From Anaerofustis stercorihominis DSM 17244 (GTDB taxonomy: Bacteria; Bacillota; Clostridia; Eubacteriales; Anaerofustaceae): a DNA stretch of 64,000 bases. Position numbers and translations under genes: made by a program. Positions 1-9,337 of this stretch are shown piece by piece. The notes under the pieces are model-generated. The model saw only the letters and a list, made by a program, of their open reading frames with translations. It was not told the origin of the DNA and did not search any database. The stretch lies in assembly GCF_000154825.1 (NCBI RefSeq), contig NZ_DS560015.1, positions 273,052 through 337,051 on the forward strand, written 5' to 3'. Each line of letters starts with the position of its first letter. The stretch's first letter is position 1.

Positions 1-1
1 A

Positions 2-568
2 AAAGATATCCTTTTCGGTATGGATAGCAGCAATATAAAAGCAGGACAAATCAAATGTGCGGTGTCACCTCTGTATATACATGAAAATGAAGAGAAGTGT
101 TTAAAAGCCGCTGCCTATGCTCAAAGAAAAACAAATGCTCCCATATGGATTCATCACGGGGGTATTATGGGAATGGAAATACTGGATATATTAGAGGAAA
201 GCGGAGCGGATTTATCAAAAGTGGTTTTGGGACATGTAGACAGAAACCCCGATACCTTTGATTATAAACAAATCGCAAAAAGAGGATGTTATATGTCTGT
301 TGATAATCTTGCAAGGCTTTACAGATATCCCCTTGAGGAAAATATAAGGATACTTAAAGACCTTTTGGATATGGATAAATTAGATTGGATATTCATAAGT
401 GCGGATTTCGGAAGATATACGTACTACAAAGCTTACGGGGGTGGTCCGGGGCTTGAATATATCATCAAAAAGTTTATCCCGAGATTTATGAAAGAATGTG
501 AATTGAGTGAAGAAGATATAAAACAAATATTTATAAATAATCCAAAGGCTGTTTATGGATGTTTTTAA
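2..568 (+). CDS. Phosphotriesterase-family amidohydrolase, 5' end outside window
   Basis: The reading frame is open from the first bases, so the N-terminal part lies outside the window and the first internal ATG at 20 is not the true start. About 188 residues of a family that is usually 300-340 long remain. Visible motifs are WIHHGG and LGHVDR, which fit metal-binding histidines, then ISADFG, which fits the late metal-binding Asp, and a C-terminal IFINNPKAVYG typical of these TIM-barrel hydrolases. Family members include sugar lactonases, which suits the dehydrogenase and aldolase genes that follow 10-20 bp downstream. The substrate is not visible from sequence. Confidence 0.8.
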   Translation, partial: KDILFGMDSSNIKAGQIKCAVSPLYIHENEEKCLKAAAYAQRKTNAPIWIHHGGIMGMEILDILEESGADLSKVVLGHVDRNPDTFDYKQIAKRGCYMSVDNLARLYRYPLEENIRILKDLLDMDKLDWIFISADFGRYTYYKAYGGGPGLEYIIKKFIPRFMKECELSEEDIKQIFINNPKAVYGCF

Positions 569-586
569 AGAAAGTAAGTGATAATA

Positions 587-1684
587 ATGAGTTTAAATAT
601 ATTTTCTCCCATTGAAATAAATGGACATAAAATAAAAAACAGAATAGTCATGCCTGCAATGGTGAGTTTTAACTATGAAGTAAAAGACGGAGAAGTTAAC
701 GATAAGATAATAGAACATTATACGTTAAGAGCAAAAGGAGGCGTTGGCTTAATTATAATAGAAGCAATTTGTGTGGATGAAAAACTTAACTGCAGATTGA
801 CAAAAGGTGAGCTGGGACTCTGGGACGATGAACTTATTAAAGGTCATAAAAAACTGGTAAGTGAAATACATAATGAGAACTGTACTGTACTGGCACAGCT
901 CAGTCATGCAGGGATAAAAGGTATAACGGAGGCGAATATAGCTCCTTCCGATTTTGAAGGGACTATAATAAATAAAGCCTTTAAGGCAAAAGAGATGACG
1001 GTTCCTCAAATAAAAGAGATAAAAGATAAATTTGTAAAAGCGGCACTCAGAGCAAAAAGAGCAAAGTATGATGGCGTTGAAATACATTGTGCTCATTCAT
1101 ATTTGCTGAGTGATTTTATTTCTCCGTTATCGAACAAAAGAAATGATGAATATGGAGGGTCCTTAGATAAAAGGATGAAACTTCCTTTAGAAATTTTAAA
1201 AGAAATAAGAAAAGAATGTGGTAATGATTTTATTATTTCAGTAAGAATGGGTTTTGACGAACCTACAATAGATGAAGGAATAAAAATTGCAAAAATGTTT
1301 GATACCTGCGGTTCCGATATAATTCATATTTCTACGGGGTTCGGTTCCAGCGGGTATATGAGTGAAAGCATTATGCCTAAAGCTCCGAATGATTTTCCTT
1401 TGAATATCAGGATTTGGGCAAGTTCACAAATAAAACCTTATTTAAGCTGTAAAGTAATAGCCGTGGGAGGAATTAGAAATGCAGAAGATGCAAATACAGT
1501 GATTTTTGAAGGCTACGGCGATTTTGCGGCAGTGGGAAGAGGGCTTTTATGTGACCCTGAATTTGTAAACAAAATCAAAGAAAATAAAAAAATTGCAAAT
1601 TGCTTTAATTGTAATAAATGTATGTGGAGCAGCGGTATGGAAAAATGCCCCGGAAGAAAAAAATATTTGGACAGTTTAAAATAA
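587..1684 (+). CDS. NADH:flavin oxidoreductase, Old Yellow Enzyme family
   Basis: A 365-residue FMN TIM-barrel oxidoreductase. Motifs include LAQLSHAG, then HCAHSYLLSDFISP followed by NKRNDEYGGS, the family signature, and a C-terminal phosphate-binding part with GGIRNAEDA and AAVGRGLLCDPEF. A terminal cluster CFNCNKCMW...C resembles the 4Fe-4S ligands of 2,4-dienoyl-CoA reductase-like members, but the extra flavodoxin/NAD domain of those enzymes is absent. ATG 587 is preferred over an in-frame GTG at 578. It probably reduces an activated C=C bond in the pathway of this operon; the substrate is unknown. Confidence 0.85.
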   Translation: MSLNIFSPIEINGHKIKNRIVMPAMVSFNYEVKDGEVNDKIIEHYTLRAKGGVGLIIIEAICVDEKLNCRLTKGELGLWDDELIKGHKKLVSEIHNENCTVLAQLSHAGIKGITEANIAPSDFEGTIINKAFKAKEMTVPQIKEIKDKFVKAALRAKRAKYDGVEIHCAHSYLLSDFISPLSNKRNDEYGGSLDKRMKLPLEILKEIRKECGNDFIISVRMGFDEPTIDEGIKIAKMFDTCGSDIIHISTGFGSSGYMSESIMPKAPNDFPLNIRIWASSQIKPYLSCKVIAVGGIRNAEDANTVIFEGYGDFAAVGRGLLCDPEFVNKIKENKKIANCFNCNKCMWSSGMEKCPGRKKYLDSLK

Positions 1685-1707
1685 TCATAGAAAAGAGATG
1701 ATAGTTT

Positions 1708-2586
1708 ATGTTAGTAAGTATGGATAAACTCTTAAATAAAGCTAAAAAAGAGAAATATGCCGTAGCGTCTGCCAATGTATTCAGTGACAGAAGTGTAAAA
1801 GCATGTTTCGAAGCTGCAAATAATTTAAATGCACCGATTATAATTTCCGCAACTTCCTATGTTCCCATGGAAGAAATCGCACTTCTAGTAAATTATTATA
1901 AAGATAAATATGAAAATGTTTCGGTATCATTAAATCTTGATCACGGTTCGGATTTTGATGTGGCTATGAGAGCTATAAGGTGCGGTTTTACTTCCGTTAT
2001 GATAGATAAATCCACGCTTGAATTTGAAGAAAACGTGAGATATGTAAAAGAAGTCGTAAAAGCCGCTCACGCCGTAGGTGTAAGCGTTGAAGCAGAGCTC
2101 GGACATGTCGGCAAAGGCTTTGAATACGATGAAACCAGAGACAGCGGACTTACAAGGACCGATGAAGCTTTTGATTATGTGAAAAAAACCGAAGTGGATG
2201 CTCTTGCTGTAGCGGTAGGGACTTCGCACGGAGTATATAAAGGTGTTCCTAATCTCGATTTTGATCTGCTTAATGACTTGAGTAATATTGTGAACGTACC
2301 TCTTGTCCTTCACGGAGGTTCCGGAACGGGTGATGATAAATTAAAAAAAGCGGTCCAATGCGGAATTCAAAAAGTTAATTTATCTACTGATTTATCCGGT
2401 GCATATATATCTTCCTGCTCAAAATATATCAAAGAAGCAGGAGAAATTATAGATAAAGATTTTAACGTTACTTATAAAGGTAACAGGACTGTTTTTACCA
2501 ATACTTGCCTGGATATGGGGTTAAATGGTTACAGAGATCTATTGTCACATTACATAGAGTTGTTCGGCGGTAAAGGTAAAGCATGA
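1708..2586 (+). CDS. Class II fructose-bisphosphate aldolase family protein
   Basis: A 292-residue zinc-dependent ketose-bisphosphate aldolase. NLDHGSDFD holds the catalytic Asp and a zinc His, GFTSVMIDKS and VEAELGHVGKG are family signatures, and LHGGSGTGDDKL followed by VNLSTDL supplies the remaining zinc His and the phosphate-binding loop. Its setting among lactonase-like and dehydrogenase genes suggests that it cleaves a pathway-specific ketose phosphate rather than serving central glycolysis; that part is inference. It sits 23 bp after the flavin oxidoreductase gene in the same operon. Confidence 0.88.
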   Translation: MLVSMDKLLNKAKKEKYAVASANVFSDRSVKACFEAANNLNAPIIISATSYVPMEEIALLVNYYKDKYENVSVSLNLDHGSDFDVAMRAIRCGFTSVMIDKSTLEFEENVRYVKEVVKAAHAVGVSVEAELGHVGKGFEYDETRDSGLTRTDEAFDYVKKTEVDALAVAVGTSHGVYKGVPNLDFDLLNDLSNIVNVPLVLHGGSGTGDDKLKKAVQCGIQKVNLSTDLSGAYISSCSKYIKEAGEIIDKDFNVTYKGNRTVFTNTCLDMGLNGYRDLLSHYIELFGGKGKA

Positions 2587-2608
2587 TTGAAGTGTTGGAG
2601 ATATAAAT

Positions 2609-3664
2609 ATGGAAGAAATTAAAAATATAAGATTTGGATGTCTTACGAAAAAAGGATGTGCCGAGGTTCATGAGATGCCTCTTAAGGATTTAAAGGATAA
2701 TGAAGTTTTGATAAAACAATTGGCATGTAATATATGTACTGCCGATTATACCCAGTGGCTGGGGCTGCGTGAGCATAACGGTTATCCCATAAGCGGAGGA
2801 CATGAGGGAAGCGGTGTTGTAATAAAAAAGGGCTTAAATGTATCTGATTTGGAAATCGGAGATTTTGTTGCACTTGCAAATAATTACTGCGGTTCATGTG
2901 AATTCTGCCGAAGCGGAAGAGAAAGCGAGTGCCGTATTAGAGCCACATATGACGACCATGGTATTTACAAAGGCAGGATGGGCTTTGCCGACTATTTTAT
3001 TCGCCCGGTAACGAGTGTAATAAAAATGAATAAGGAGCTGACACCAGGTGAAGCGGCATTCCTGGAACCTGTGGCTACTGTTGTAAAGGGAATTAAAAAG
3101 TTAAGGCTCAAACCTTTTGAAAAAGTCGTAGTCATAGGAGCAGGGACTATGGGCATGCTTAATGCTTTTGTTGCAAGAGCTTACGGAGCACAAGTTATCA
3201 TAAGCGAAATGATGGAAAATAAACTGGATACAGCAAAAAAATTAGGATTTTCAACGATAAATCCGTCTAAGGAAAATGCAGTAGACAAAGTAATGGAATT
3301 TACTTCAAATAAAGGTGCGGATATCGTAATCATAGCTGTCGGAAATACAAACGCAAATATAGAAGCGTCAAAAATGCTGAAAAAAATGGATGGGAAAATG
3401 CTTTTATTTGCGGCAAGTTATCCGTCTCCCGAAATAGGTATCACCGCAAACGACATTCATTACAGGAGAATAGAAGTTATAGGAACCTATTTGGCAGATT
3501 TGAAAGACTTTTTGAATGCGGCAGATCTATTAAATACAAAAAAAATAGATGTCAGTAAACTTATAGAGAAAAATACATATTATCTGGATGATATAAATGA
3601 AGCTTTTAAGGAGGCTTCCACACCCGGAAAATATAGAGTCAGTGTACTTTTACATAAGGAATAA
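2609..3664 (+). CDS. Zinc-dependent medium-chain alcohol/polyol dehydrogenase
   Basis: A 351-residue MDR-family dehydrogenase. Catalytic zinc ligands are expected in NICTADYTQW and GGHEGSG, and the structural zinc cluster is CGSCEFCRSGRESEC. The Rossmann fold starts at GAGTMGMLNAFVARAYGA. The C-terminal half resembles sorbitol and threonine dehydrogenases. It is the first of two such enzymes in this operon, and the two differ enough to act on different intermediates. The start has a GGAG site nearby. Confidence 0.85.
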   Translation: MEEIKNIRFGCLTKKGCAEVHEMPLKDLKDNEVLIKQLACNICTADYTQWLGLREHNGYPISGGHEGSGVVIKKGLNVSDLEIGDFVALANNYCGSCEFCRSGRESECRIRATYDDHGIYKGRMGFADYFIRPVTSVIKMNKELTPGEAAFLEPVATVVKGIKKLRLKPFEKVVVIGAGTMGMLNAFVARAYGAQVIISEMMENKLDTAKKLGFSTINPSKENAVDKVMEFTSNKGADIVIIAVGNTNANIEASKMLKKMDGKMLLFAASYPSPEIGITANDIHYRRIEVIGTYLADLKDFLNAADLLNTKKIDVSKLIEKNTYYLDDINEAFKEASTPGKYRVSVLLHKE

Positions 3665-3676
3665 AAGGAGAATAAA

Positions 3677-4735
3677 ATGAGCGATAAAATAAAACTTGCA
3701 CTTAGTGCTGAGTTATTACCCGATGACATGAAGAAAATAAAAGAAAAATATGATGTGAAAATTTTACCATGGACGGGAAGCGACTATCTTCCGACTAAGG
3801 AAGATATAATAAGTGAATGTATTGATAATGAAGTCGTCCTTATATATACAGACCCCATGCCAAAAGAATGTATCGATGTTCTATCAAAAAACGGTTTGAA
3901 ACTGCTTGGGTGTGCGAGAGCGACGCCGAACAATATAGACTGGAAAGCGGCAAAGGATAATAATATACCGATTATTCATGCTCCGGGAAGAAATGCACAC
4001 ACCGTTGCAGAGTATACTGTCGGGATGCTGCTTGCTATATGCAAAAGGATAGGTTTTTCATATCACGGTTTGATGGATGGCAGATTTCTTGCGGATGAAA
4101 AAGATATTTATGATGTTCCCGAAAGAAAAGACGTCATATGGCGTTTTAAAGACAGAGAAAATCCAAGGTCATCTTATCCTTGGAGCATTGATGTTTATGA
4201 TAGAACAATAGGTCTTGTGGGGCTCGGTGCGATAGGACAGAATGTAGCTCTTATTTGCAAGGGTATGGGGATGAACGTAATAGCTTACGATCCATATCAA
4301 AGTGATGAAATATTCTCTAAATTAGATGTAAAAAAAGCCGAAGATTATAGAGAAATGCTTCCTGAGTGCGATTTTGTAAGTGTACATCTTAATGTTACCG
4401 AAGACACTAGGTCAATGATCAATGATGAGTGGTTTGATTTAATGAGAATAGACGCATACTTTATCAATACCGCAAGAGCCGCCGTTGTAGACCAGAAGGC
4501 ACTTATAGAAGCTCTTGAAAACAAGAAGATAGCATTTGCTGCTATTGATGTCATGTGGGATGAACCCGCTCCGAAAAATCATCCTCTCCTTAAAATGGAT
4601 AATGTACTCATAACTCCTCATATGGGAGGCATATCTTCCGATGTAAAAAAATGGGCTTCTCAGATGGTTACTGATGAACTTATGAGGTATGCAAACAAAG
4701 AAAAGAACATCAGATTATGGACAAGACTTGAATAA
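3677..4735 (+). CDS. D-2-hydroxyacid dehydrogenase (phosphoglycerate dehydrogenase-like)
   Basis: A 352-residue NAD-dependent 2-hydroxyacid dehydrogenase. The Rossmann motif is GLVGLGAIGQNVA; catalytic residues are visible as Arg in NTARAAVVD, Glu in WDEPAP and His in ITPHMGG. An insertion between the substrate domain and the Rossmann domain (about residues 135-165) makes it longer than typical members. It has an AAAAGGAG ribosome site and lies 12 bp after the preceding gene. It likely oxidises or reduces a hydroxyacid formed downstream of the lactonase-like enzyme. Confidence 0.85.
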   Translation: MSDKIKLALSAELLPDDMKKIKEKYDVKILPWTGSDYLPTKEDIISECIDNEVVLIYTDPMPKECIDVLSKNGLKLLGCARATPNNIDWKAAKDNNIPIIHAPGRNAHTVAEYTVGMLLAICKRIGFSYHGLMDGRFLADEKDIYDVPERKDVIWRFKDRENPRSSYPWSIDVYDRTIGLVGLGAIGQNVALICKGMGMNVIAYDPYQSDEIFSKLDVKKAEDYREMLPECDFVSVHLNVTEDTRSMINDEWFDLMRIDAYFINTARAAVVDQKALIEALENKKIAFAAIDVMWDEPAPKNHPLLKMDNVLITPHMGGISSDVKKWASQMVTDELMRYANKEKNIRLWTRLE

Positions 4736-4748
4736 AGGAGTGAATAAT

Positions 4749-5783
4749 ATGAAAGCACTTGTACTAAAAGGAAAATGTAAGGTTGATTATGAAGATGTAG
4801 AAACGCCGAAGTGTCCTAAAAGAGGTCTTCTTTTAAAAATAGAAGCCGTGGGGCTTTGCGGCAGTGATGTCAGGACTTATGCGTTCGGACACCATAATGT
4901 AGAGTATCCCGCCGTACTTGGGCACGAAAATGTGGGAAGGATAATAGAAGTATCTGAAGGTGTAGATGGATACGAAGTTGGAGAGCGTATCATGATGCAT
5001 CCGGGTATACCATGCGGGAAATGTACTTATTGTCAAAGCGGGCTTCAGTCACTTTGTGAAAACAGGCTGACATATGGACATACTATTTATGGCGGAATGG
5101 CGGAATATATGGCTGTTCCGAAAGAAGGTATAGACAGAGGGCTTATACTAAAAGTTCCAAAAAATATAAAAAGTGAAGAGATAGTTACCGTTGAACTTCT
5201 TTCTTCTGTACTCAATGCACAGGAAAATGCGGGAGTGAACATAGGTGATACAGTAGTTATAATCGGGACCGGTCCAATTGGATGTCTTCACTCCGAAATA
5301 TCCAGATTAAAGGGAGCAAAGAAAATAATCATGGTTGATTTGAAAGCTTCCCGTCTTGAGATGTGCAAACAGTTCAGCGGTACGGATTTTATAGATTCTT
5401 CCAAGTACGATCCGATAGAAAAAGTCATGGAACTGACTGGCGGAATTGGGGCAGATCATGTAATAGTTGCGGCTCCTTCTGCGGATGCTCATTATCAAGG
5501 ACTTAGGATGCTCAAAAAAAGAGGTACTCTTGTACTGTTCGGCGGACTGAATAAAGATAATCCATGGACCAAGCTGGACGCAAATTTAATTCATTACAGA
5601 GAACTTACCATAAAAGGTGCTTTCGGATACGGATTTTCCGTATTTTCCAAAGCATTCGATATAGTATGCAACAAAATGCTCAGGGGTAATATAGTGACAC
5701 ATATAATTCCATTGAAAGATATGGAAAAAGGTGTGTCTTTAATTAAAAAGGGTGAAGCTTTAAAAGTAGTAATGAAGCCATAA
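4749..5783 (+). CDS. Zinc-dependent medium-chain alcohol/polyol dehydrogenase
   Basis: A 344-residue MDR dehydrogenase. The ATG at 4749 follows an AAAGGAGTG site placed on the stop codon of the previous gene, so the longer upstream reading is rejected. Motifs are GLCGSDVRTY and LGHENVG for the catalytic zinc, CGKCTYCQSGLQSLC for the structural zinc, and GTGPIGCLHSEI for NAD binding. It is the last gene of the operon, before a strong terminator. A sorbitol- or sugar-alcohol-type substrate is plausible but not shown. Confidence 0.85.
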   Translation: MKALVLKGKCKVDYEDVETPKCPKRGLLLKIEAVGLCGSDVRTYAFGHHNVEYPAVLGHENVGRIIEVSEGVDGYEVGERIMMHPGIPCGKCTYCQSGLQSLCENRLTYGHTIYGGMAEYMAVPKEGIDRGLILKVPKNIKSEEIVTVELLSSVLNAQENAGVNIGDTVVIIGTGPIGCLHSEISRLKGAKKIIMVDLKASRLEMCKQFSGTDFIDSSKYDPIEKVMELTGGIGADHVIVAAPSADAHYQGLRMLKKRGTLVLFGGLNKDNPWTKLDANLIHYRELTIKGAFGYGFSVFSKAFDIVCNKMLRGNIVTHIIPLKDMEKGVSLIKKGEALKVVMKP

Positions 5784-5810
5784 AATGATATATAAAAACA
5801 TAGAAACAAA

Positions 5811-5838
5811 AAACATCTTTCTTTTAAAGATGTTTTTT
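5811..5838 (+). terminator. Intrinsic terminator of the catabolic operon
   Basis: A perfect 10 bp stem, AAACATCTTT with AAAGATGTTT, encloses a 5-base loop and is followed by a T tract. Confidence 0.9.
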
Positions 5839-6153
5839 TCTTTCATGAAAAATATTTTGTAATATTTAAAACAGTTAAATTTCTTATAAAATATTGAAAA
5901 ATTATATTTACCGCTATTTATTTTTTATTACTTATTAATTATAGGCAAAAATGATAAATATAAAATTTATTGAAAAAATAATGCCGTATAAAGATAAAGA
6001 GTAGAGAAAAGGAAAAGAATGTTTAAAAATATAAAGTACTAAAATAAAAAAGTATGAATAATGTATATATTTAAAATACCTAATAACTCAATGGATAATT
6101 ATCTTGATTTTTAGAAAAAATAAAAGTTAGATTATTTATATAAGGATAAAAAT
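5839..6153. other. AT-rich gap without recognisable gene
   Basis: About 315 bp of very AT-rich sequence between the operon terminator and the DUF2971 gene. No convincing open frame, repeat or structured RNA is seen; it presumably holds the promoter of the next gene. Confidence 0.5.
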
Positions 6154-6954
6154 ATGTTTTATAAAGATTATTTCAATAAATCGGTAAAGTCGGCAACGGA
6201 ATATAAAATAAGATATTTAAAATATTTACTTAATGATAGTAATATTTATAAATTTATTCAATTTAATGATAACGAAGAAGAAAATCTTTTAAAACTGGAA
6301 TCCCTTAAAAACGGTACTTTGTGGTTTAGTTATTACAGATATTTAAACGATCCTACGGAATATAAGATAGAATACAATATCAGAAAGACACAAAAGAATA
6401 CAAATCTTAGCAGGGAAGAGATAGAATATTTAAACGGTTCAATGAAAGAGATGTATGACGTGTGCTGTTTTTCGTATAAATATAACGATTATATGTGGGA
6501 TATTTATGCAAATGACGGAAACGGTCTGTGTATAGTGTTTCAGTCCCTTGACCTTGATATGCTTTATCCTATAGATTATATCGAAAAGAATAAAATCCCA
6601 TTTACAAATTTGATAATCAATTCTTTCAAAGCTTTGGATGAGGGGATAATAACGAATATCCCAATGGCTGTTCTTCCCTTCGTCGTGAAAAATCCAATGA
6701 ACGGATATTTGAATTCCACTAAGGAGAATGAGATAAGGATGTTATATTCATTCTATTCTGATAAGGATATAACGGACGGAAAACTGTATCCCGATATAAA
6801 AATGAGAAGCGGTTATCTCGGATTGAACGTCCCTTACGATAAAGTTGATTTAAGACTTAAAAAAGTTATAATCGGAAAAGGGTGCAGCGCAGAGCTCCTG
6901 GAGAAAATCCTTGAGATTTGTGAAGAGAATGATTATGATTATGAGATAAAGTAG
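6154..6954 (+). CDS. DUF2971 domain-containing protein
   Basis: A 266-residue soluble protein. The N-terminal LKNGTLWFSYYRYLNDPTEY and the central CCFSYKYNDYMWDIYAND with GNGLCIVFQ match the two signature blocks of DUF2971 (an N-D-P block, and a W-x3-A/Y-A-x-x-G-x-C block). The function of this family is unknown. It stands alone, with no transmembrane segments, convergent with the MerR gene. Confidence 0.75.
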   Translation: MFYKDYFNKSVKSATEYKIRYLKYLLNDSNIYKFIQFNDNEEENLLKLESLKNGTLWFSYYRYLNDPTEYKIEYNIRKTQKNTNLSREEIEYLNGSMKEMYDVCCFSYKYNDYMWDIYANDGNGLCIVFQSLDLDMLYPIDYIEKNKIPFTNLIINSFKALDEGIITNIPMAVLPFVVKNPMNGYLNSTKENEIRMLYSFYSDKDITDGKLYPDIKMRSGYLGLNVPYDKVDLRLKKVIIGKGCSAELLEKILEICEENDYDYEIK

Positions 6955-6996
6955 GGGAATTAAATAGTTCTTTATAAAAGGTAGTAGGGCAGAACC

Positions 6997-7749
6997 CTAA
7001 ATATCCCATATTTCAATAAAAGCTTCATAGTAATCATATTTCCCATTATCATAATCGGTCAGCAGATACCTTGCAATGAGTTTTCCAACTTGGTATCCTC
7101 TTTTACTAAGTTCTTTCACGTGTTTGAACACATCTGTATTTAAGCTGTAGTAATCCTGTTTTAATATGAATCTTGCATATTTATATTTCCCTTTTTCGTT
7201 TTTCCATAGTACATTGTCTTTTTCTGTTACATTATCCGTGATAAATCCGTATTTATATATATTTTTTTCTCTGTCGATGAAGTAAACAAAATGTCCCGGC
7301 GCCGAAGAGTACTTATTTAAAATCTCTCTGTTTGACATTTCAAATTCTATTACCGTTCCGATATTGTTTATTTCATTTACGATTTCATAAGGATTTTCCT
7401 TTAAATAGTAGAAAGTTTTCGTTTGTTCCAGTCTTTCATCGATTAAATTCCTAGTCTTTTTTAAATTTTTGATTTGTTCATTGATTATTTTTTTATTATT
7501 TATGAGTATCTGTTCTATATCTTCGGTACTTTTAAAGTTTATTTCCTTTAATTCTTTTATTGGGATATTAAGCTTTCTGTAAAATAAGATATCAAGAATT
7601 TCAAATATAGACGAGACTGAGAACTCTCTGTATTCATTGTTATAATTTCTGTCAAGACTTATAAGTCCTTCGCTTTCCCAGTATCTTATTGTTGATTTCG
7701 GAATTCCCAAAGTTTTTGAAATAGTTCCTATATTAAATTTATCTTCCAT
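6997..7749 (-). CDS. MerR-family transcriptional regulator
   Basis: The N-terminal winged helix reads FNIGTISKTLGIPKSTIRYWESEG, typical of MerR proteins, followed by a dimerisation coiled coil and a C-terminal effector domain of about 150 residues. ATG 7749 has an AGGAG site; an upstream in-frame start at 7797 would run into the promoter. The gene is divergent from a MATE pump, and the shared gap has a promoter with a 19 bp spacer, so it is probably a drug- or metabolite-responsive activator of that pump. Confidence 0.88.
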   Translation of the reverse strand: MEDKFNIGTISKTLGIPKSTIRYWESEGLISLDRNYNNEYREFSVSSIFEILDILFYRKLNIPIKELKEINFKSTEDIEQILINNKKIINEQIKNLKKTRNLIDERLEQTKTFYYLKENPYEIVNEINNIGTVIEFEMSNREILNKYSSAPGHFVYFIDREKNIYKYGFITDNVTEKDNVLWKNEKGKYKYARFILKQDYYSLNTDVFKHVKELSKRGYQVGKLIARYLLTDYDNGKYDYYEAFIEIWDI

Positions 7750-7786
7750 AATTATCTCCTTTATTAAAATTATATATAAAAACCTA

Positions 7787-7817
7787 TTGACATTCAAGTA
7801 ACTTTAAGGTTTATAAT
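7787..7817 (+). promoter_or_regulatory. MerR-type promoter (19 bp spacer) of the MATE gene
   Basis: TTGACA at 7787-7792 and TATAAT at 7812-7817 are separated by 19 bp, the overlong spacing typical of promoters activated by MerR proteins through DNA untwisting. The spacer holds the imperfect dyad TTCAAGT-A-ACTTTAA at 7793-7807, similar in type to SoxR-class operators. Confidence 0.75.
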
Positions 7818-7853
7818 CAGTAACGTCAGTTAAATAAATGAGAGGAGGAAATT

Positions 7854-9185
7854 ATGAATAATAGTATTTCAAAAGAATTTAACTTGAGTTCCCTTATAAA
7901 ATTCAGTTTGCCTACGATTATTATGATGCTATTTATGGCTCTTTATACTATCGTAGACGGAGTATTCGTATCAAGGATTGTGGGAATAAACGGACTTAGC
8001 GCAATAAATATAATTGAGCCTCTCATGAATTTGTTTTTTGGGGCAGCAATTATGTTTGGTACGGGAGGAAGTGCGATAATAGGAAGGAAGATCGGGGAGA
8101 AAAAAGACGATGAAGCAAACGGAGATCTATCTTTGATAGTCCTTACCGTGTTTATTATAAGTGCAGTGATGTCGGTGATTTCTCTTTTATTCCTGGATAA
8201 AATAATATACTTTTTAGGAGCCAGCGATGTATTGTTTAAATATTGCTATGACTATCTAAAAATATGTCTGACCTTTATCCCTTTGCTTATGTTTCAGCTC
8301 GTGTTCAGCAGTCTGTTCGTAACTGCGGGTAAGCCTGCATTGGGACTTGCTTTTACGATAATTGCGGGAATAACCAATATATTTTTGGACTATATTTTTA
8401 TGGTGCCTATGGATATGGGGATTTCCGGAGCTGCTTTGGGGACTACTATAGGATATATGATACCGTCTGCTGCGGGACTTATATTCTTCATATTTAATAA
8501 AAAAGGACTTCATTTCGGGAAAATCGATAAGAACTTAAAGGTACTTACAAAGTGCATGACAAACGGAGCTTCCGAAATGGTGGGACATGTTTCCATGTGT
8601 ATAACGAACTGGATGTTCAACGTTACTCTTATGAGGATGCTCGGAGAACAAGGAGTTGCGGCTATATCCCTTTTACTTTATGCACAGTTTTTGTTCAACT
8701 CCATGTATATGGGTTTCTCCAGCGGGGTTGCTCCTATTATAAGTTATAACTTCGGGAGTGAAAATAAACTTCAGCTGCAAAGGATATTTAAGAACAGTAT
8801 CAAGATAATAATGGTATCTACGGTGACAATATTTGTTATGTCCCTTGTATTTGCACAGGATGTGGTTTCGATTTTCATTCCAAAAAGCAGTGATACGTAT
8901 GGACTTGCAATAAGAGCATATTTATTATTCTCGGTAACGTTCCTGTTCTCGGGTTTTAATATTTTTGCTTCATCTATGTTTACCGCACTGTCGAACGGAA
9001 AAATATCCGCACTTATATCATTTATGAGGACTTTTGTTTTCATTGCGGGAGCTATAATCCTTCTGCCGCTTATCATAGGTGTGGACGGATTGTGGCTTGC
9101 AATTCCCATAGCGGAAGTGCTTGCACTTATAATATCCATAATTTGTATAGTAAAACAGAAGGATAGGTATAATTATATTAATTAA
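7854..9185 (+). CDS. MATE-family multidrug/metabolite efflux transporter
   Basis: A 443-residue integral membrane protein with about 12 predicted helices. The start FSLPTIIMMLFMALYTIVDGVFVS and later LSAINIIEPL are characteristic of MATE transporters, which export cationic drugs or metabolites using Na+ or H+. It has an AGGAGG site and is transcribed from the MerR-type promoter shared with the divergent regulator. The substrate is not predictable. Confidence 0.9.
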   Translation: MNNSISKEFNLSSLIKFSLPTIIMMLFMALYTIVDGVFVSRIVGINGLSAINIIEPLMNLFFGAAIMFGTGGSAIIGRKIGEKKDDEANGDLSLIVLTVFIISAVMSVISLLFLDKIIYFLGASDVLFKYCYDYLKICLTFIPLLMFQLVFSSLFVTAGKPALGLAFTIIAGITNIFLDYIFMVPMDMGISGAALGTTIGYMIPSAAGLIFFIFNKKGLHFGKIDKNLKVLTKCMTNGASEMVGHVSMCITNWMFNVTLMRMLGEQGVAAISLLLYAQFLFNSMYMGFSSGVAPIISYNFGSENKLQLQRIFKNSIKIIMVSTVTIFVMSLVFAQDVVSIFIPKSSDTYGLAIRAYLLFSVTFLFSGFNIFASSMFTALSNGKISALISFMRTFVFIAGAIILLPLIIGVDGLWLAIPIAEVLALIISIICIVKQKDRYNYIN

Positions 9186-9186
9186 A

Positions 9187-9267
9187 AAACAAAGGGGTAC
9201 TGCCTCTTTGTTTTTATTTATAAGAGGAATATTTTAACCTTACATAAAAGCCTTACGGCTTTTTTTA
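9187..9267 (+). terminator. Two tandem intrinsic terminators
   Basis: The first hairpin pairs AAACAAAG-GGG with CCT-CTTTGTTT at 9187-9213 and has a T tail. The second pairs AAAAGCC with GGCTTTT at 9246-9262 and has seven T residues. Confidence 0.8.
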
Positions 9268-9337
9268 TTTTGTTATGGGGATTTTCCCGGGGTAATGTGC
9301 TATAATAGAACAAAAATTATTTTCAGAGGTTATATAT

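Noticed and set aside
5811-5838. CRISPR-like or phage-related repeats in the window
   Set aside because: All repeated hairpins are terminators or members of the interspersed family; there is no regular spacer array, no cas gene and no phage structural or integrase gene.
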